From: Curtobacterium sp. VKM Ac-2922
GTDB lineage: Bacteria > Actinomycetota > Actinomycetes > Actinomycetales > Microbacteriaceae
Assembly: GCF_022815645.1 (NCBI RefSeq)
Contig: NZ_JALGRO010000005.1
Location: 189,199 to 248,730, forward strand
DNA length: 59,532 nucleotides
Direction of reading: 5' to 3'
The notes under the pieces are model-generated. The model made no database searches. It was not told the DNA's origin and worked only from the letters and a program-made list of their open reading frames with translations. Positions 8,168-16,734 of the stretch are shown in pieces (position 1 is the stretch's first letter; each line of letters opens with the position of its first letter). The position numbers and the translations under genes are program-made.

Positions 8168-8892
8168 GAGCGGTTCTCCACAGGAGCGGTCTGGAGGCGC
8201 GGGGCGTCTCCGTCGGGAAGGGTCGCGTCGTCGGGACCGGGGGTTTCGGGGCTGCCCTCGGCGGGCAGGTCGTCGTGCGGCACCGGGATGGTCGCCAGCA
8301 GCCGCTCGGCGGTCTCGGCCGCGGCCTTCGAGGTGACCAGCAGCACGGTGATGCCGCGCGCGGCGACGTCACGGACGACGGCGAACCAGCTGTCGACCGC
8401 ACCGCCGTGGCGCTCGGGCGCGGTGATGACGAGCGCGGTCACGCCGTCCCGCAGCAGGGCGAGTTCGACGAGCAGCCGGACCCGCACGGCGGTTGGGACG
8501 CGCTGCACGGCCGTGTCGGCGTACGTGGTCATGCCGAGTTCGTCGAGCACGGTGTCGACGTGCTGGCGCGAGGGGCGCTGCCCGGCGAACGCGAGTTCTT
8601 CGCGCACGATGCGCCGGAGTGTCATCACGGGGAAGGGTTCGGCGACGCCCGGGGTGTCGACGAGGGCCACGGTGCGACGCATGACCGCGGGGTCCTCATG
8701 GCCGTCGAGCAGCACCCGTCCGTGTTCGGCGTGCATCCGCCCGCCGGCGACGAGCGACGCCAGCACCGGGGCCTGTTCGGTCTCGACGGCGACGATGCCC
8801 GGGCGGTACGGACCGGCCACGGCGGACACGCGGGGGAGTGCCGCGCCCGGTTCGTCCCCGATGCCGGCGTCCTGGATCTCGATGGTGGTCAC
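8164..8892 (-). CDS. ABC-ATPase-like protein with degenerate nucleotide-binding motifs
   Basis: A protein of 242 residues whose layout follows an ABC ATPase. It has an opening strand PGIVAVE (about 31-37), SLVAGGRMHAEHGRVLLDG (about 46-64, like the LAGxxxPxxGxVxxDG segment), VPTAVRVRLLVELALL where the LSGGQ signature should be (about 132-147), and a strand LVITAPE where Walker B should be (about 154-160). Walker A GxxGxGK(S/T) is replaced by VETEQAPVLA, the Walker B DE by TA, and the H-loop His by Ser in LLVTSKA. It therefore probably cannot hydrolyse ATP. GTG start and TGA stop overlap both neighbours by 4 bp (TetR before, YhgE after), which argues for a working operon member rather than a decaying gene. 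Confidence 0.75.
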   Translation of the reverse strand: MTTIEIQDAGIGDEPGAALPRVSAVAGPYRPGIVAVETEQAPVLASLVAGGRMHAEHGRVLLDGHEDPAVMRRTVALVDTPGVAEPFPVMTLRRIVREELAFAGQRPSRQHVDTVLDELGMTTYADTAVQRVPTAVRVRLLVELALLRDGVTALVITAPERHGGAVDSWFAVVRDVAARGITVLLVTSKAAAETAERLLATIPVPHDDLPAEGSPETPGPDDATLPDGDAPRLQTAPVENRS

Positions 8893-9539
8893 GCGTGGGC
8901 CTCCGTGGGGGTGGTGGTTTCGGCGGGTTCGCTGAGCAGTGCGGTGCGCCAGTCGATGCCCGCGATGCCGAGCGCCGACACGACGACCATGCGCCGGCCG
9001 TCGTGGTCCGAGGTGCCCGACCGGGTGGCCTCGTCGAGGACGGCGATGCACGCATCCTCGACCAGGCGGCCGAGCGAGTCGGCGGAGACGTCGTTGCGCA
9101 TCGAGCCGTCGGCGATCCCGAGCGCGCAGGCGTCCCGCACCTGGGCCCGCAGCGACGCGAACACCTGCGCCACGGACTCGCTGTACGGGCTGCTGACGGC
9201 GATGCGCGCCATCGAACGGACGTGGGACACCTCGGACCACAGGGTGACGGCGATGGCCGCGATACGCGCTGCCGGGGGCAGGTCGCGCAGGTCGGACGGT
9301 GTCGGCATCGCTCCCGCCACGCGGGCGGCGCCGGCCGTGACGACGGCGCGGACCAGGTCGTCGCGCGACGGGAAGTGTCCGTAGACCGCACGGCGGGACA
9401 GCCCGGCGGCGGTCGCGATGGACTCGAGCGAGGCGTCCGGATCCCGCTGCAGCACGGTCTTCGCGGCGTCGATCAGCGCCGCGCGGTTCTCGGTCGCGTC
9501 GCGCCGCGGGGCGCGGGTCGAGGGCTCGGGAGTGGTCAC
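8889..9539 (-). CDS. TetR-family regulator of the YhgE operon
   Basis: A regulator of 216 residues. The N-terminal helix-turn-helix runs ENRAALIDAAKTVL then ATAAGLSRRAVYGHFPSRDD (about residues 17-60). The C-terminal domain is the usual TetR helical sensor. I choose GTG 9539. The promoter has TTGCAC, 17 nt, TACGAT, and the start then falls 7 nt after the -10, so the mRNA would be leaderless. An ATG three codons upstream (9548) overlaps the -10 and is less likely. A perfect palindrome lies between the -35 and -10 boxes, so the gene probably represses itself together with the two coupled genes downstream. Confidence 0.88.
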   Translation of the reverse strand: MTTPEPSTRAPRRDATENRAALIDAAKTVLQRDPDASLESIATAAGLSRRAVYGHFPSRDDLVRAVVTAGAARVAGAMPTPSDLRDLPPAARIAAIAVTLWSEVSHVRSMARIAVSSPYSESVAQVFASLRAQVRDACALGIADGSMRNDVSADSLGRLVEDACIAVLDEATRSGTSDHDGRRMVVVSALGIAGIDWRTALLSEPAETTTPTEAHA

Positions 9540-9546
9540 GCACCCC

Positions 9547-9576
9547 ATCGTACTAACGTGCACACTGCTGTGCAAG
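9547..9576 (-). promoter_or_regulatory. Promoter and TetR operator
   Basis: On the minus strand: TTGCAC, 17-nt spacer, TACGAT. The perfect inverted repeat TGCACA-CTGC-TGTGCA (9559-9574) sits across the -35/spacer. A dimeric TetR protein bound there would block polymerase. It lies 85-100 bp from the divergent subtilase promoter. Confidence 0.6.
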
Positions 9577-9648
9577 ATCAGAGGTTCGGGGTACCCCTGT
9601 TCAGGGGACGTCCCCCGAAGTGCCGACTCCCCCGCCTGAGTGGAAGCA

Positions 9649-9662
9649 CATAGCTTCGGGGC
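9649..9662 (+). promoter_or_regulatory. Subtilase promoter core, shared with two other genes
   Basis: ACATAGCTTCGGGG contains a -10-like TAGCTT just before a GGGG. Nearly the same string (ACATAGCGTTGGGG) is found at 37806-37819 before an unknown gene, and CCCTAAGTTCGGGG at 15752-15765 before its paralogue. CGGGGTAC also occurs at 9587-9594, again shared with those promoters. I see no good -35. Confidence 0.4.
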
Positions 9663-9692
9663 AATTCCCCAGCAACACGGACGGAGCTCCAA

Positions 9693-12600
9693 GTGCCCCC
9701 AGTGACCCGTGCAACACCGAACGAACCCGAGAACCCGAGGACCCCGAACACCCGCCGCTTCACCCGCGTCGCGACCGCCCTGGTGGCAGCCGGCGCCCTG
9801 GCCTGCGGCGGACTCGCCGTCGGTGGAGCAGCCGTCGCAGCACCGACCGGCCTGTCGTCGGCGGACCTGAAGCTCGCGCAGCCCCTGCGTGACGCCAAGC
9901 CGCAGAGCACGATCGCGGCCTTCGTTCGGACGACGGGCGAAGGCGCCCTCGCCGTGGACGCGAAGGCCAAGGGCGGCGACCTGACGAAGTCGACGACCCA
10001 GTCGAGCGCCGCGAAGCAGCGGGTGTCGGCCATCACGTCGACGACCGACCAGGTCACGGCCGCGGTGCAGTCGGCCGACGGCGACGCGACCGAGCTGTAC
10101 ACGACCGAGTACACCGTCCCCGGTGTCGCCGTCGTGGCGGACGTCGCAGCACTCCGCAAGGTCGCGGAGCGCTCCGACGTCGCGAGCGTCATCCCGCTTA
10201 CCCCGAAGAAGATCGTCCAGCCGACGGTCAACGACAGCACCACCGCGGCCCCGAGCGGCGTCGACCCCGACCTGGTCAAGCCGGGCGCGGACGGCGTCAC
10301 CCCGAAGAACGCGGCCAGCGACGTCTACACGCGGGCCCTCGACGCCTGGCAGCAGACCGGCCACACCGGCAAGGGCGTCAACGTCGCCGTGCTGGACACC
10401 GGCCTGGACTACACGCAGGCCGACTTCGGTGGACCGGGCACCGCGGACGCCTACGCCGCAGCGCTGGCGAACACGGGCGCTCCGGCAGCGGGCTCGTACG
10501 ACCCGCAGAAGTTCCTGGGCGGCTACGACTTCGCCGGCCCCACGTACAACGCCGACCCGTCGAGCCCCGACTACGACCCGACCCCGGCACCGGACGACAA
10601 CCCCATCGACGGCAAGGGCGGCGACCACGGCACGCACGTGTCGGGCACCATCGCCGGCTACGGGCTCGACGCCGACAAGAAGACCTTCCAGGGCAACTAC
10701 AAGAAGCTCACGACGCAGACCGTGCAGGACATGTGGATCGGCCCGGGCACCGCGCCCGAGGCCGGCCTGTACGCGCTCAAGGTCTTCGGCGACAACGGCG
10801 GCTCGACCGACGTCACGGGCGCTGCGCTCGACTGGGTCGGCCAGGCGCTGACCGAGGGCAAGGACATCAACGTCCTGAACCTGTCGCTCGGCTCGGACTA
10901 CGGCGCACCGGACGATCCCGACAACGCGAAGATCGACGCGCTCACCGCCCGCGGTGTCCTGCCCGTGATCGCCTCGGGCAACGCCGACGACTTCACCGAC
11001 ATCGGTGGCTCGCCGGGGAACGCCGAGGGTGCCCTGACGGTCGCCGCGAGCGCCACCGGCCAGAGCCTGTACGACGGCGTCCAGGCGACCGCTCCGGCGG
11101 ACGTCGCGAAGACCTACCGCGCGCAGTACTCGCAGAACTACCAGGGCACGCTGCCCGTCGAGGGCGACGTCGTCGTCCCGACCAGCAACGTCGACGGGTG
11201 CGCGGCGTTCAGCGCCGAGGACGCGGCGGCGATCGCGGGCAAGGTGGTCTGGCTCAAGTGGACCGACGCGCAGCTGGAGTGCGGCTCCGGCGTGCGCTTC
11301 ACCAACGTGCAGGCAGCCGGCGGTGTCGGCGTCCTGCTCGCCGGGACGATCAACACCTTCGACTCCGGCATCGCGGGCAACGCCACCATCCCGGGTGCCG
11401 AGCTGACCCGTGACAGTGCTGCGAGCCTCCAGTCCGCTGCCCAGGCCGGGACCCTGCACGTGCGGTTCGCCGACGAGCTGAAGGGCTTCCAGCTCGCGAC
11501 CGACGCCGACGCCGTGAACACGCTCGCGTCGTTCACCAGCCGCGGCGTGCACGGTTCGTTCGACGACATCGTCAAGCCGGACATCGCCGGTCCCGGGGTC
11601 AACGTGATCTCGGCGGCCAACGGCACCGGTGACGGCCGCATGTCGATGAGCGGCACCTCGATGGCGACCCCGGACGTGGCCGGCATCGCCGCGCTGACGT
11701 TCGAGTCGCACCCGACGTGGTCCGCTCCGGACGTCAAGGCGACGCTCATGAACACCGCCACGCACGACGTGCGCGACGGTGACGGCAACGCGACGCTGCT
11801 GCGCCAGGGCACCGGCCGGGTCGACGCGCTGCAGGCGGTCACCGCCGGCACCACGGTGCGCAGCGTCGAGAACGACCAGCTCGTGACGGCGTCGTTCGGT
11901 GTCGTCGAGGTCGCCTCGCCGACCACCGAGAAGCGCACCCTGCAGATCGAGAACACCGACGGCCGGCCGCACACGTACGACGTGGCGTACCAGTCGCGGG
12001 TCGCCCAGACGGGCGTCGCATTCACGGTCGACAAGCAGCGCGTCACGGTCGTCCCGCACGGCACCGCCACCGTCACGCTGACGATGACGATCGCCGACCC
12101 GACCAAGCTCACCCGCACGATCGACCCCACGCAGGAGTCGGTCCAGCAGGGCTACGAGCGGGAGTTCGTCGCCGCGGCCACCGGCCTGGTGACCTTCACC
12201 CCGACCGACAGCAAGCTGAACCCGCTGCGACTGGCGACCTACGCCGCTCCCAAGGCGGTCAGCGCGGTGCACGGTGGGGACGTCACCTTCGCTGCCGACA
12301 CGACGAGCGCCGACGTGACCCTGACGGGCCGCGGCGTGACCGGAGCCCTGGTGGCACCGTTCGTGCTCGGTGGGACGGACCCGCAGGAGTCGTTCGCGGA
12401 CGGCTCGGCGAAGCAGTCGCTGCAGGCCGCTGACGTCCTCGCCTTCGGAGCCAGTGCGGCCGACGGCACGCTGGCGTTCGGGGTGCAGACGGCCGGTCCG
12501 GACGCCGACCCCGGCGCCGTGACCAACGTCGAGGTGCTCATCGACGCCGACCGTGACGGCACGCCGGACTACCTGGTGTACGACGCCAAGTCGGCCGCGG

Positions 12601-13319
12601 TGGACGCCACGTTCGCGACGACGATCGACCTGGCCACCGGTGAGACGCTCGACGCCCAGCCGCTGAACGGTGGGGCGCCCGGACAGGACGTCAACACGTT
12701 CGACAGCGCGGTGAAGGTGCTGACCGTGTCGCAGGACGCGATCGGTGTCACGGGAGCGTTCGACTACTCGGTGCTGACCGAGTCGGCGTACGCCCCGGCA
12801 CGCGCCACGGACGGCTCGTCCGTGGTGGACGAGACGGGCACGGCGACGTTCGACCCGTCCGCCCCGTCGCTGTCCTTCGCCCAGGGCGGCACCGCCGGCG
12901 TGCTGTTCTCCGACGCCGGATCGCTGCAGGTGACCCGCGCCGCCGACACCACGTCGACGCCGCGCATCCTGCTGCTGCACCTGCACAACGCGGTCGGCGA
13001 CCAGGCGGACACGCTCGGGACCTCGGTCGCGCAGCCCGTCCTGGCCCTCCGTCCGGGCAGCGCGGTCACGGTGTCGGGCTCTCCGCTGGTCGGCAAGAAG
13101 CTGACCGCGCAGCACGGTGACTGGAACGCCCGCGGTGTGACGTACTCGTACCAGTGGCTCCGTGACGGCAAGGCGGTCAAGGGTGCCGACGGCAAGGGGT
13201 ACAAGCTCGGCTCCTCGGACGTCGGCCACCGCTTCCAGGTGACGGTCACGGCAACGGCGAAGGGCTACCAGACCGGCTCCGCCACCTCCGCGAAGACCGC
13301 GAAGGTCACCCGCCGCTAG
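9693..13319 (+). CDS. Large secreted subtilisin-like serine protease (S8)
   Basis: An extracellular protease of 1208 residues. An N-terminal RR-containing signal ends near AVAAP (about 50). An inhibitor I9-like propeptide follows (about 60-175). The catalytic triad is Asp235 (VAVLDTGLD), His312 (GDHGTHVSG) and Ser656 (SGTSMATP). A PA-type insert lies between His and Ser (about 450-610, including VVWLKW and GVLLAGTIN). After the catalytic domain come fibronectin-like beta regions. The last 85 residues form an Ig-like module ending SYQWLRDGKAVKGADGKGYK, which is common on actinobacterial surface proteins. Start GTG 9693 has GGAG 6 nt upstream. It stands alone, with a strong terminator behind it. 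It resembles plant-associated actinobacterial proteases, but the substrate is unknown. Confidence 0.95.
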   Translation: MPPVTRATPNEPENPRTPNTRRFTRVATALVAAGALACGGLAVGGAAVAAPTGLSSADLKLAQPLRDAKPQSTIAAFVRTTGEGALAVDAKAKGGDLTKSTTQSSAAKQRVSAITSTTDQVTAAVQSADGDATELYTTEYTVPGVAVVADVAALRKVAERSDVASVIPLTPKKIVQPTVNDSTTAAPSGVDPDLVKPGADGVTPKNAASDVYTRALDAWQQTGHTGKGVNVAVLDTGLDYTQADFGGPGTADAYAAALANTGAPAAGSYDPQKFLGGYDFAGPTYNADPSSPDYDPTPAPDDNPIDGKGGDHGTHVSGTIAGYGLDADKKTFQGNYKKLTTQTVQDMWIGPGTAPEAGLYALKVFGDNGGSTDVTGAALDWVGQALTEGKDINVLNLSLGSDYGAPDDPDNAKIDALTARGVLPVIASGNADDFTDIGGSPGNAEGALTVAASATGQSLYDGVQATAPADVAKTYRAQYSQNYQGTLPVEGDVVVPTSNVDGCAAFSAEDAAAIAGKVVWLKWTDAQLECGSGVRFTNVQAAGGVGVLLAGTINTFDSGIAGNATIPGAELTRDSAASLQSAAQAGTLHVRFADELKGFQLATDADAVNTLASFTSRGVHGSFDDIVKPDIAGPGVNVISAANGTGDGRMSMSGTSMATPDVAGIAALTFESHPTWSAPDVKATLMNTATHDVRDGDGNATLLRQGTGRVDALQAVTAGTTVRSVENDQLVTASFGVVEVASPTTEKRTLQIENTDGRPHTYDVAYQSRVAQTGVAFTVDKQRVTVVPHGTATVTLTMTIADPTKLTRTIDPTQESVQQGYEREFVAAATGLVTFTPTDSKLNPLRLATYAAPKAVSAVHGGDVTFAADTTSADVTLTGRGVTGALVAPFVLGGTDPQESFADGSAKQSLQAADVLAFGASAADGTLAFGVQTAGPDADPGAVTNVEVLIDADRDGTPDYLVYDAKSAAVDATFATTIDLATGETLDAQPLNGGAPGQDVNTFDSAVKVLTVSQDAIGVTGAFDYSVLTESAYAPARATDGSSVVDETGTATFDPSAPSLSFAQGGTAGVLFSDAGSLQVTRAADTTSTPRILLLHLHNAVGDQADTLGTSVAQPVLALRPGSAVTVSGSPLVGKKLTAQHGDWNARGVTYSYQWLRDGKAVKGADGKGYKLGSSDVGHRFQVTVTATAKGYQTGSATSAKTAKVTRR

Positions 13320-13336
13320 TCGCGCGGCACGCTCCG

Positions 13337-13372
13337 GAAGACGCCGGGTCCCGTTCGGGATCCGGCGTCTTC
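13337..13372 (+). terminator. Hairpin terminator after the subtilase
   Basis: Arms 13337-13352 and 13357-13372 pair over 16 positions with one G-T wobble and the loop GTTC, followed by TGTCCTT. This is one of the strongest terminators in the window. Confidence 0.85.
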
Positions 13373-13411
13373 TGTCCTTCTGCGCGGCGCTGTGTGCGGT
13401 GAGCGGACAAG

Positions 13412-13426
13412 TAGTTAGACAAACTA
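13412..13426. promoter_or_regulatory. Inverted repeat TAGTT-AGACA-AACTA before a small ORF
   Basis: The perfect 5-bp arms end directly before the GTG at 13427. The block is A/T-rich in a GC-rich setting, so it is likely a promoter or operator. The binding protein is unknown. Confidence 0.4.
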
Positions 13427-13621
13427 GTGAAACGCTGCCACGGTGGTCCCATGCGACCGCAGAACGACCTCTCCCAGCTCCGCACGAACCCGATCGAGTG
13501 GCGTCGGCGCGGACTGACCCCGCCGGACGTGATCCAGGCCATGGTCGAGGAACGTCTGGCGCAGCCGGGCCACAGCCAGCTGGTGGGTGACCCCAGCTAC
13601 GCGGACTTCTTCCGCGGCTGA
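13427..13621 (+). CDS. Small protein, unknown
   Basis: A 64-residue ORF from GTG 13427, or 56 residues from ATG 13451. It is hydrophilic and has no membrane segment, signal or Cys pairs. The middle, TNPIEWRRRGLTPPDVIQAM, looks like a folded helical protein with coding-like third positions. No clear ribosome binding site precedes either start. It lies between the subtilase terminator and purA. I do not recognise a family. It may be a real small conserved protein. Confidence 0.5.
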   Translation: MKRCHGGPMRPQNDLSQLRTNPIEWRRRGLTPPDVIQAMVEERLAQPGHSQLVGDPSYADFFRG

Positions 13622-13672
13622 GTGACGCTCGTCACCATCTGACGGACGGGAGGCCAGCAGATGGCCGTCCGA

Positions 13673-13678
13673 TAGACT
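13673..13678 (+). promoter_or_regulatory. Probable purA -10 hexamer TAGACT
   Basis: TAGACT lies 59 nt before the purA ATG, with GGCCA-GCAGA-TGGCC as an inverted repeat just upstream. The leader then carries a clear GAGGAG ribosome site. No convincing -35 is visible. Confidence 0.4.
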
Positions 13679-13736
13679 CGGGTGGACCACCGACCAACGG
13701 TCGCGTGCGGTCCTCCGCCAACGTGAGGAGAACCAG

Positions 13737-15022
<1,286 letters not shown>

Positions 15023-15026
<4 letters not shown>

Positions 15027-15586
15027 GCGTGCGGATCCTGTTCGTCTGCAGCGGCAACATCTGCCGGTCGCCGCTCGGGGCCCAGGTCCTGCGTGCGCGC
15101 CTGGGTGCGGCGGCACCGTCGTTCGTCGTCGAGTCGGCGGGCACGATCGCCGACGACGGGGCAGCGATGGACGGCGCCGCGGCCGAGCAGTCCGTGCGGC
15201 TCGGCGGCGACCCGTCGGCGCACGCGTCGCGCTACCTGACGCCGGCGATCGTCGACGGCGCCGACCTGGTGCTGACGGCGGAGCGCTCGCACCGTGCCGC
15301 GGCGGTGCAGCTCGCGCCGCGGGCCTCGAAGCGGACGTTCACGATCAAGCAGTTCGCGCGGGTGCTCGAGGGGCTCGAGCCCGGCGACCTGGCCGACGTC
15401 ACGACGCCCCAGTCACTCGTGGAACGCGTCGCCCGGCTGCGTGGCACGGTGCCGCCGCCGGCCGACCCCGCGGACGACGACGTCGACGACCCCTACCGTC
15501 GTTCCACGGCGACGCACGAGCGGGTCGCCGACGAGATCGACCGGGCGCTGACGATCATCGCGGACGCACTGCGCGCCGTCGCCTGA
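15023..15586 (+). CDS. Low-molecular-weight protein tyrosine phosphatase
   Basis: A cytosolic phosphatase of 187 residues, and a candidate for dephosphorylating the tyrosine autokinase encoded at 19975-21435 (inference). The P-loop CX5R motif is CSGNICRS, with Cys9 nucleophile and Arg15. A DP pair near the C-terminus ([10 protein letters not shown]) is the likely general-acid loop. The start GTG 15023 overlaps the purA stop as GTGA, so it is translated with purA, an unexpected partner. Arsenate reductase is an alternative reading of the fold. The long extra central region fits the Wzb/PtpA type better. Confidence 0.85.
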
Positions 15587-15640
15587 GCCTGCCGGCCGGC
15601 CGCTGCTGACAGTGTCGTTCTGCGCAGTCCGGTGGGGGAC

Positions 15641-15805
15641 ATGTACCCCGATCCGGACGCCGTTCCCCCGCGGAATGCGGGCCCGGCGCGAACAGGCGGT
15701 GAACGGGAGCCGTGAATCCACGGGGCTGCATGGCGGGCACCGTGGTCGACGCCCTAAGTTCGGGGTACCGCACGACGTACCCCGAACCGCGACAGGAGCA
15801 CGGCC
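15641..15805 (+). promoter_or_regulatory. Composite promoter of the unknown 106-residue protein
   Basis: In order: ATGTACCCCGA at 15641; the palindrome CCGTG-AATC-CACGG at 15710-15723; a -10-like region CCCTAAGTTCGGGG at 15752-15765; a perfect 10-bp hairpin TTCGGGGTAC (15759-15768) with GTACCCCGAA (15777-15786); then ACAGGAG as ribosome site. All elements except the full 10-bp stem recur at the same spacing before 37860. The far upstream element is 165 bp from the start codon in both. Confidence 0.7.
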
Positions 15806-16126
15806 ATGAGCACCACCACGACCCAGCGCGAACTCACCCTCGACACCGAGACGGTGGACACCATCGCCGTGCTCGACGCCGTGGCCACCACCAGCACCCG
15901 TGCGGCCCGCGCGAAGCTCACCTGGACGCAGGAGTCCGACGGTGAGTGGATCGCCAACTACGGCGGGTACTTCGGTGGTTCGGTCGACAAGCTCGGCGGC
16001 CGCTACGTCGCCTCGGACACGTTCGGCATGGTCGTCGGGGACTTCGGTTCGCTCGAGGACGCCCAGACCAACCTGGCGGAGCGCCTGCACGTCATGCTGC
16101 CGCCGGTCATCCGCTCCGTCGACTAG
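15806..16126 (+). CDS. Unknown small protein, paralogue of 37860-38183
   Basis: A 106-residue soluble protein with no signal or membrane segment. A short N-terminal tail ends in LDTET. A helix (about 15-35) is followed by a beta-rich core: NYGGYFGGSVDK, RYVASDTFG and VGDFGSLEDAQ. The end is a helix with LAERLHVMLPPVIRS. The core pattern of G/Y-rich strands followed by G-x-F-x-SLxxA resembles small alpha/beta modules that bind other macromolecules, but I cannot name a family. The paralogue shares LDTET, ANYGGY-GG-VDK, SDTFG, VGDF-SL-AQ and LAERLH-LP-VIRS. Ribosome site ACAGGAG. The complex shared promoter suggests tight, possibly stress- or stage-dependent control. Confidence 0.85.
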   Translation: MSTTTTQRELTLDTETVDTIAVLDAVATTSTRAARAKLTWTQESDGEWIANYGGYFGGSVDKLGGRYVASDTFGMVVGDFGSLEDAQTNLAERLHVMLPPVIRSVD

Positions 16127-16127
16127 A

Positions 16128-16154
16128 GCGCGTCCCGCGCGTCCCGCGCGTCCC
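16128..16154. repeat. Three copies of GCGCGTCCC
   Basis: A 9-bp unit repeated three times directly after the stop codon of the unknown small gene, leading into the long tandem array. Confidence 0.8.
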
Positions 16155-16156
16155 GC

Positions 16157-16677
16157 GCGCTGCGGCGCGGGGGTGGTGCGGCGCTCCGCGCCTGGTGCGC
16201 GCTTGTTGCCCCGCACGGGGCCGTGAACCTCGCACATTCCGGGCTGGAGGCCGTGCTCGCGTCGCGCGCCGGGCCTCCCGTCGTGTGGTGGGCGGTACCA
16301 GCGCGCACCGTGCGCTGCGGCGCAGGGGTGGTGCCGCGCTGCGCGCCTGGTGCGCGCTTGTTGCCCCGCACGGGGCGATGAAGCTCGCACGTTCCGGGCT
16401 GGAGGCCGTGCTCGCGTCGTGCGCCGGGCCTCCCGTCGTGTGGTGGGCGGCACCAGCGCGCACCGTGCGCGGTTGGTGGGTGGTGCGGCGCTGCGCGCCT
16501 GGTGCGCGCTTGTAGCCCCGCACGGTGCGGTGAAGCTCGCACGTTCCGGGCTGGAGGCCGTGCTCGCGTCGCGCGCCGGGCCTCCCGTCGTGTGGTGGGC
16601 GGCGCCAGCGCGCACCGTGCGCGGTTGGGGGGTGGTGCGGCGCTCCGCGCCTGGTGCGCGCTTGTTGCCCCGCACGG
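16157..16677. repeat. 155-bp tandem repeat array, about 3.4 copies
   Basis: Units start at 16157, 16312, 16467 and 16619 (periods 155, 155 and 152); the fourth is partial. Each contains CTGGTGCGCGCTTGT, GCTCGCA(C/T)...TTCCGGGCTGG and an internal hairpin GGAGGCC...GGCCTCC. The copies are highly similar. ORFs exist on both strands through it, but they are out of phase between units and low-complexity, so I treat it as non-coding. There are no unique spacers, so it is not CRISPR. It fills the 608-bp gap between a plus-strand gene and the 3' end of the esterase gene. Confidence 0.85.
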
Positions 16678-16734
16678 ACCCGGCAACCTCGCGCCGAGCG
16701 CAAGCCCGGCCGGCCGCGCGCCGGCCGCACCCGC

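Noticed and set aside
8889..13229. A 1446-codon open frame on the minus strand opposite the subtilase
   Set aside because: Only its last 216 codons (TetR) look like a protein. The rest is Arg/Val/Gly-rich antisense to a well-formed protease with signal, triad and terminator; GC-rich codon bias leaves antisense frames open.
16157..16677. CRISPR array
   Set aside because: Units are 155 bp and contiguous, with no unique spacers and no cas genes. The same applies to the 59-bp tandem at 40478.
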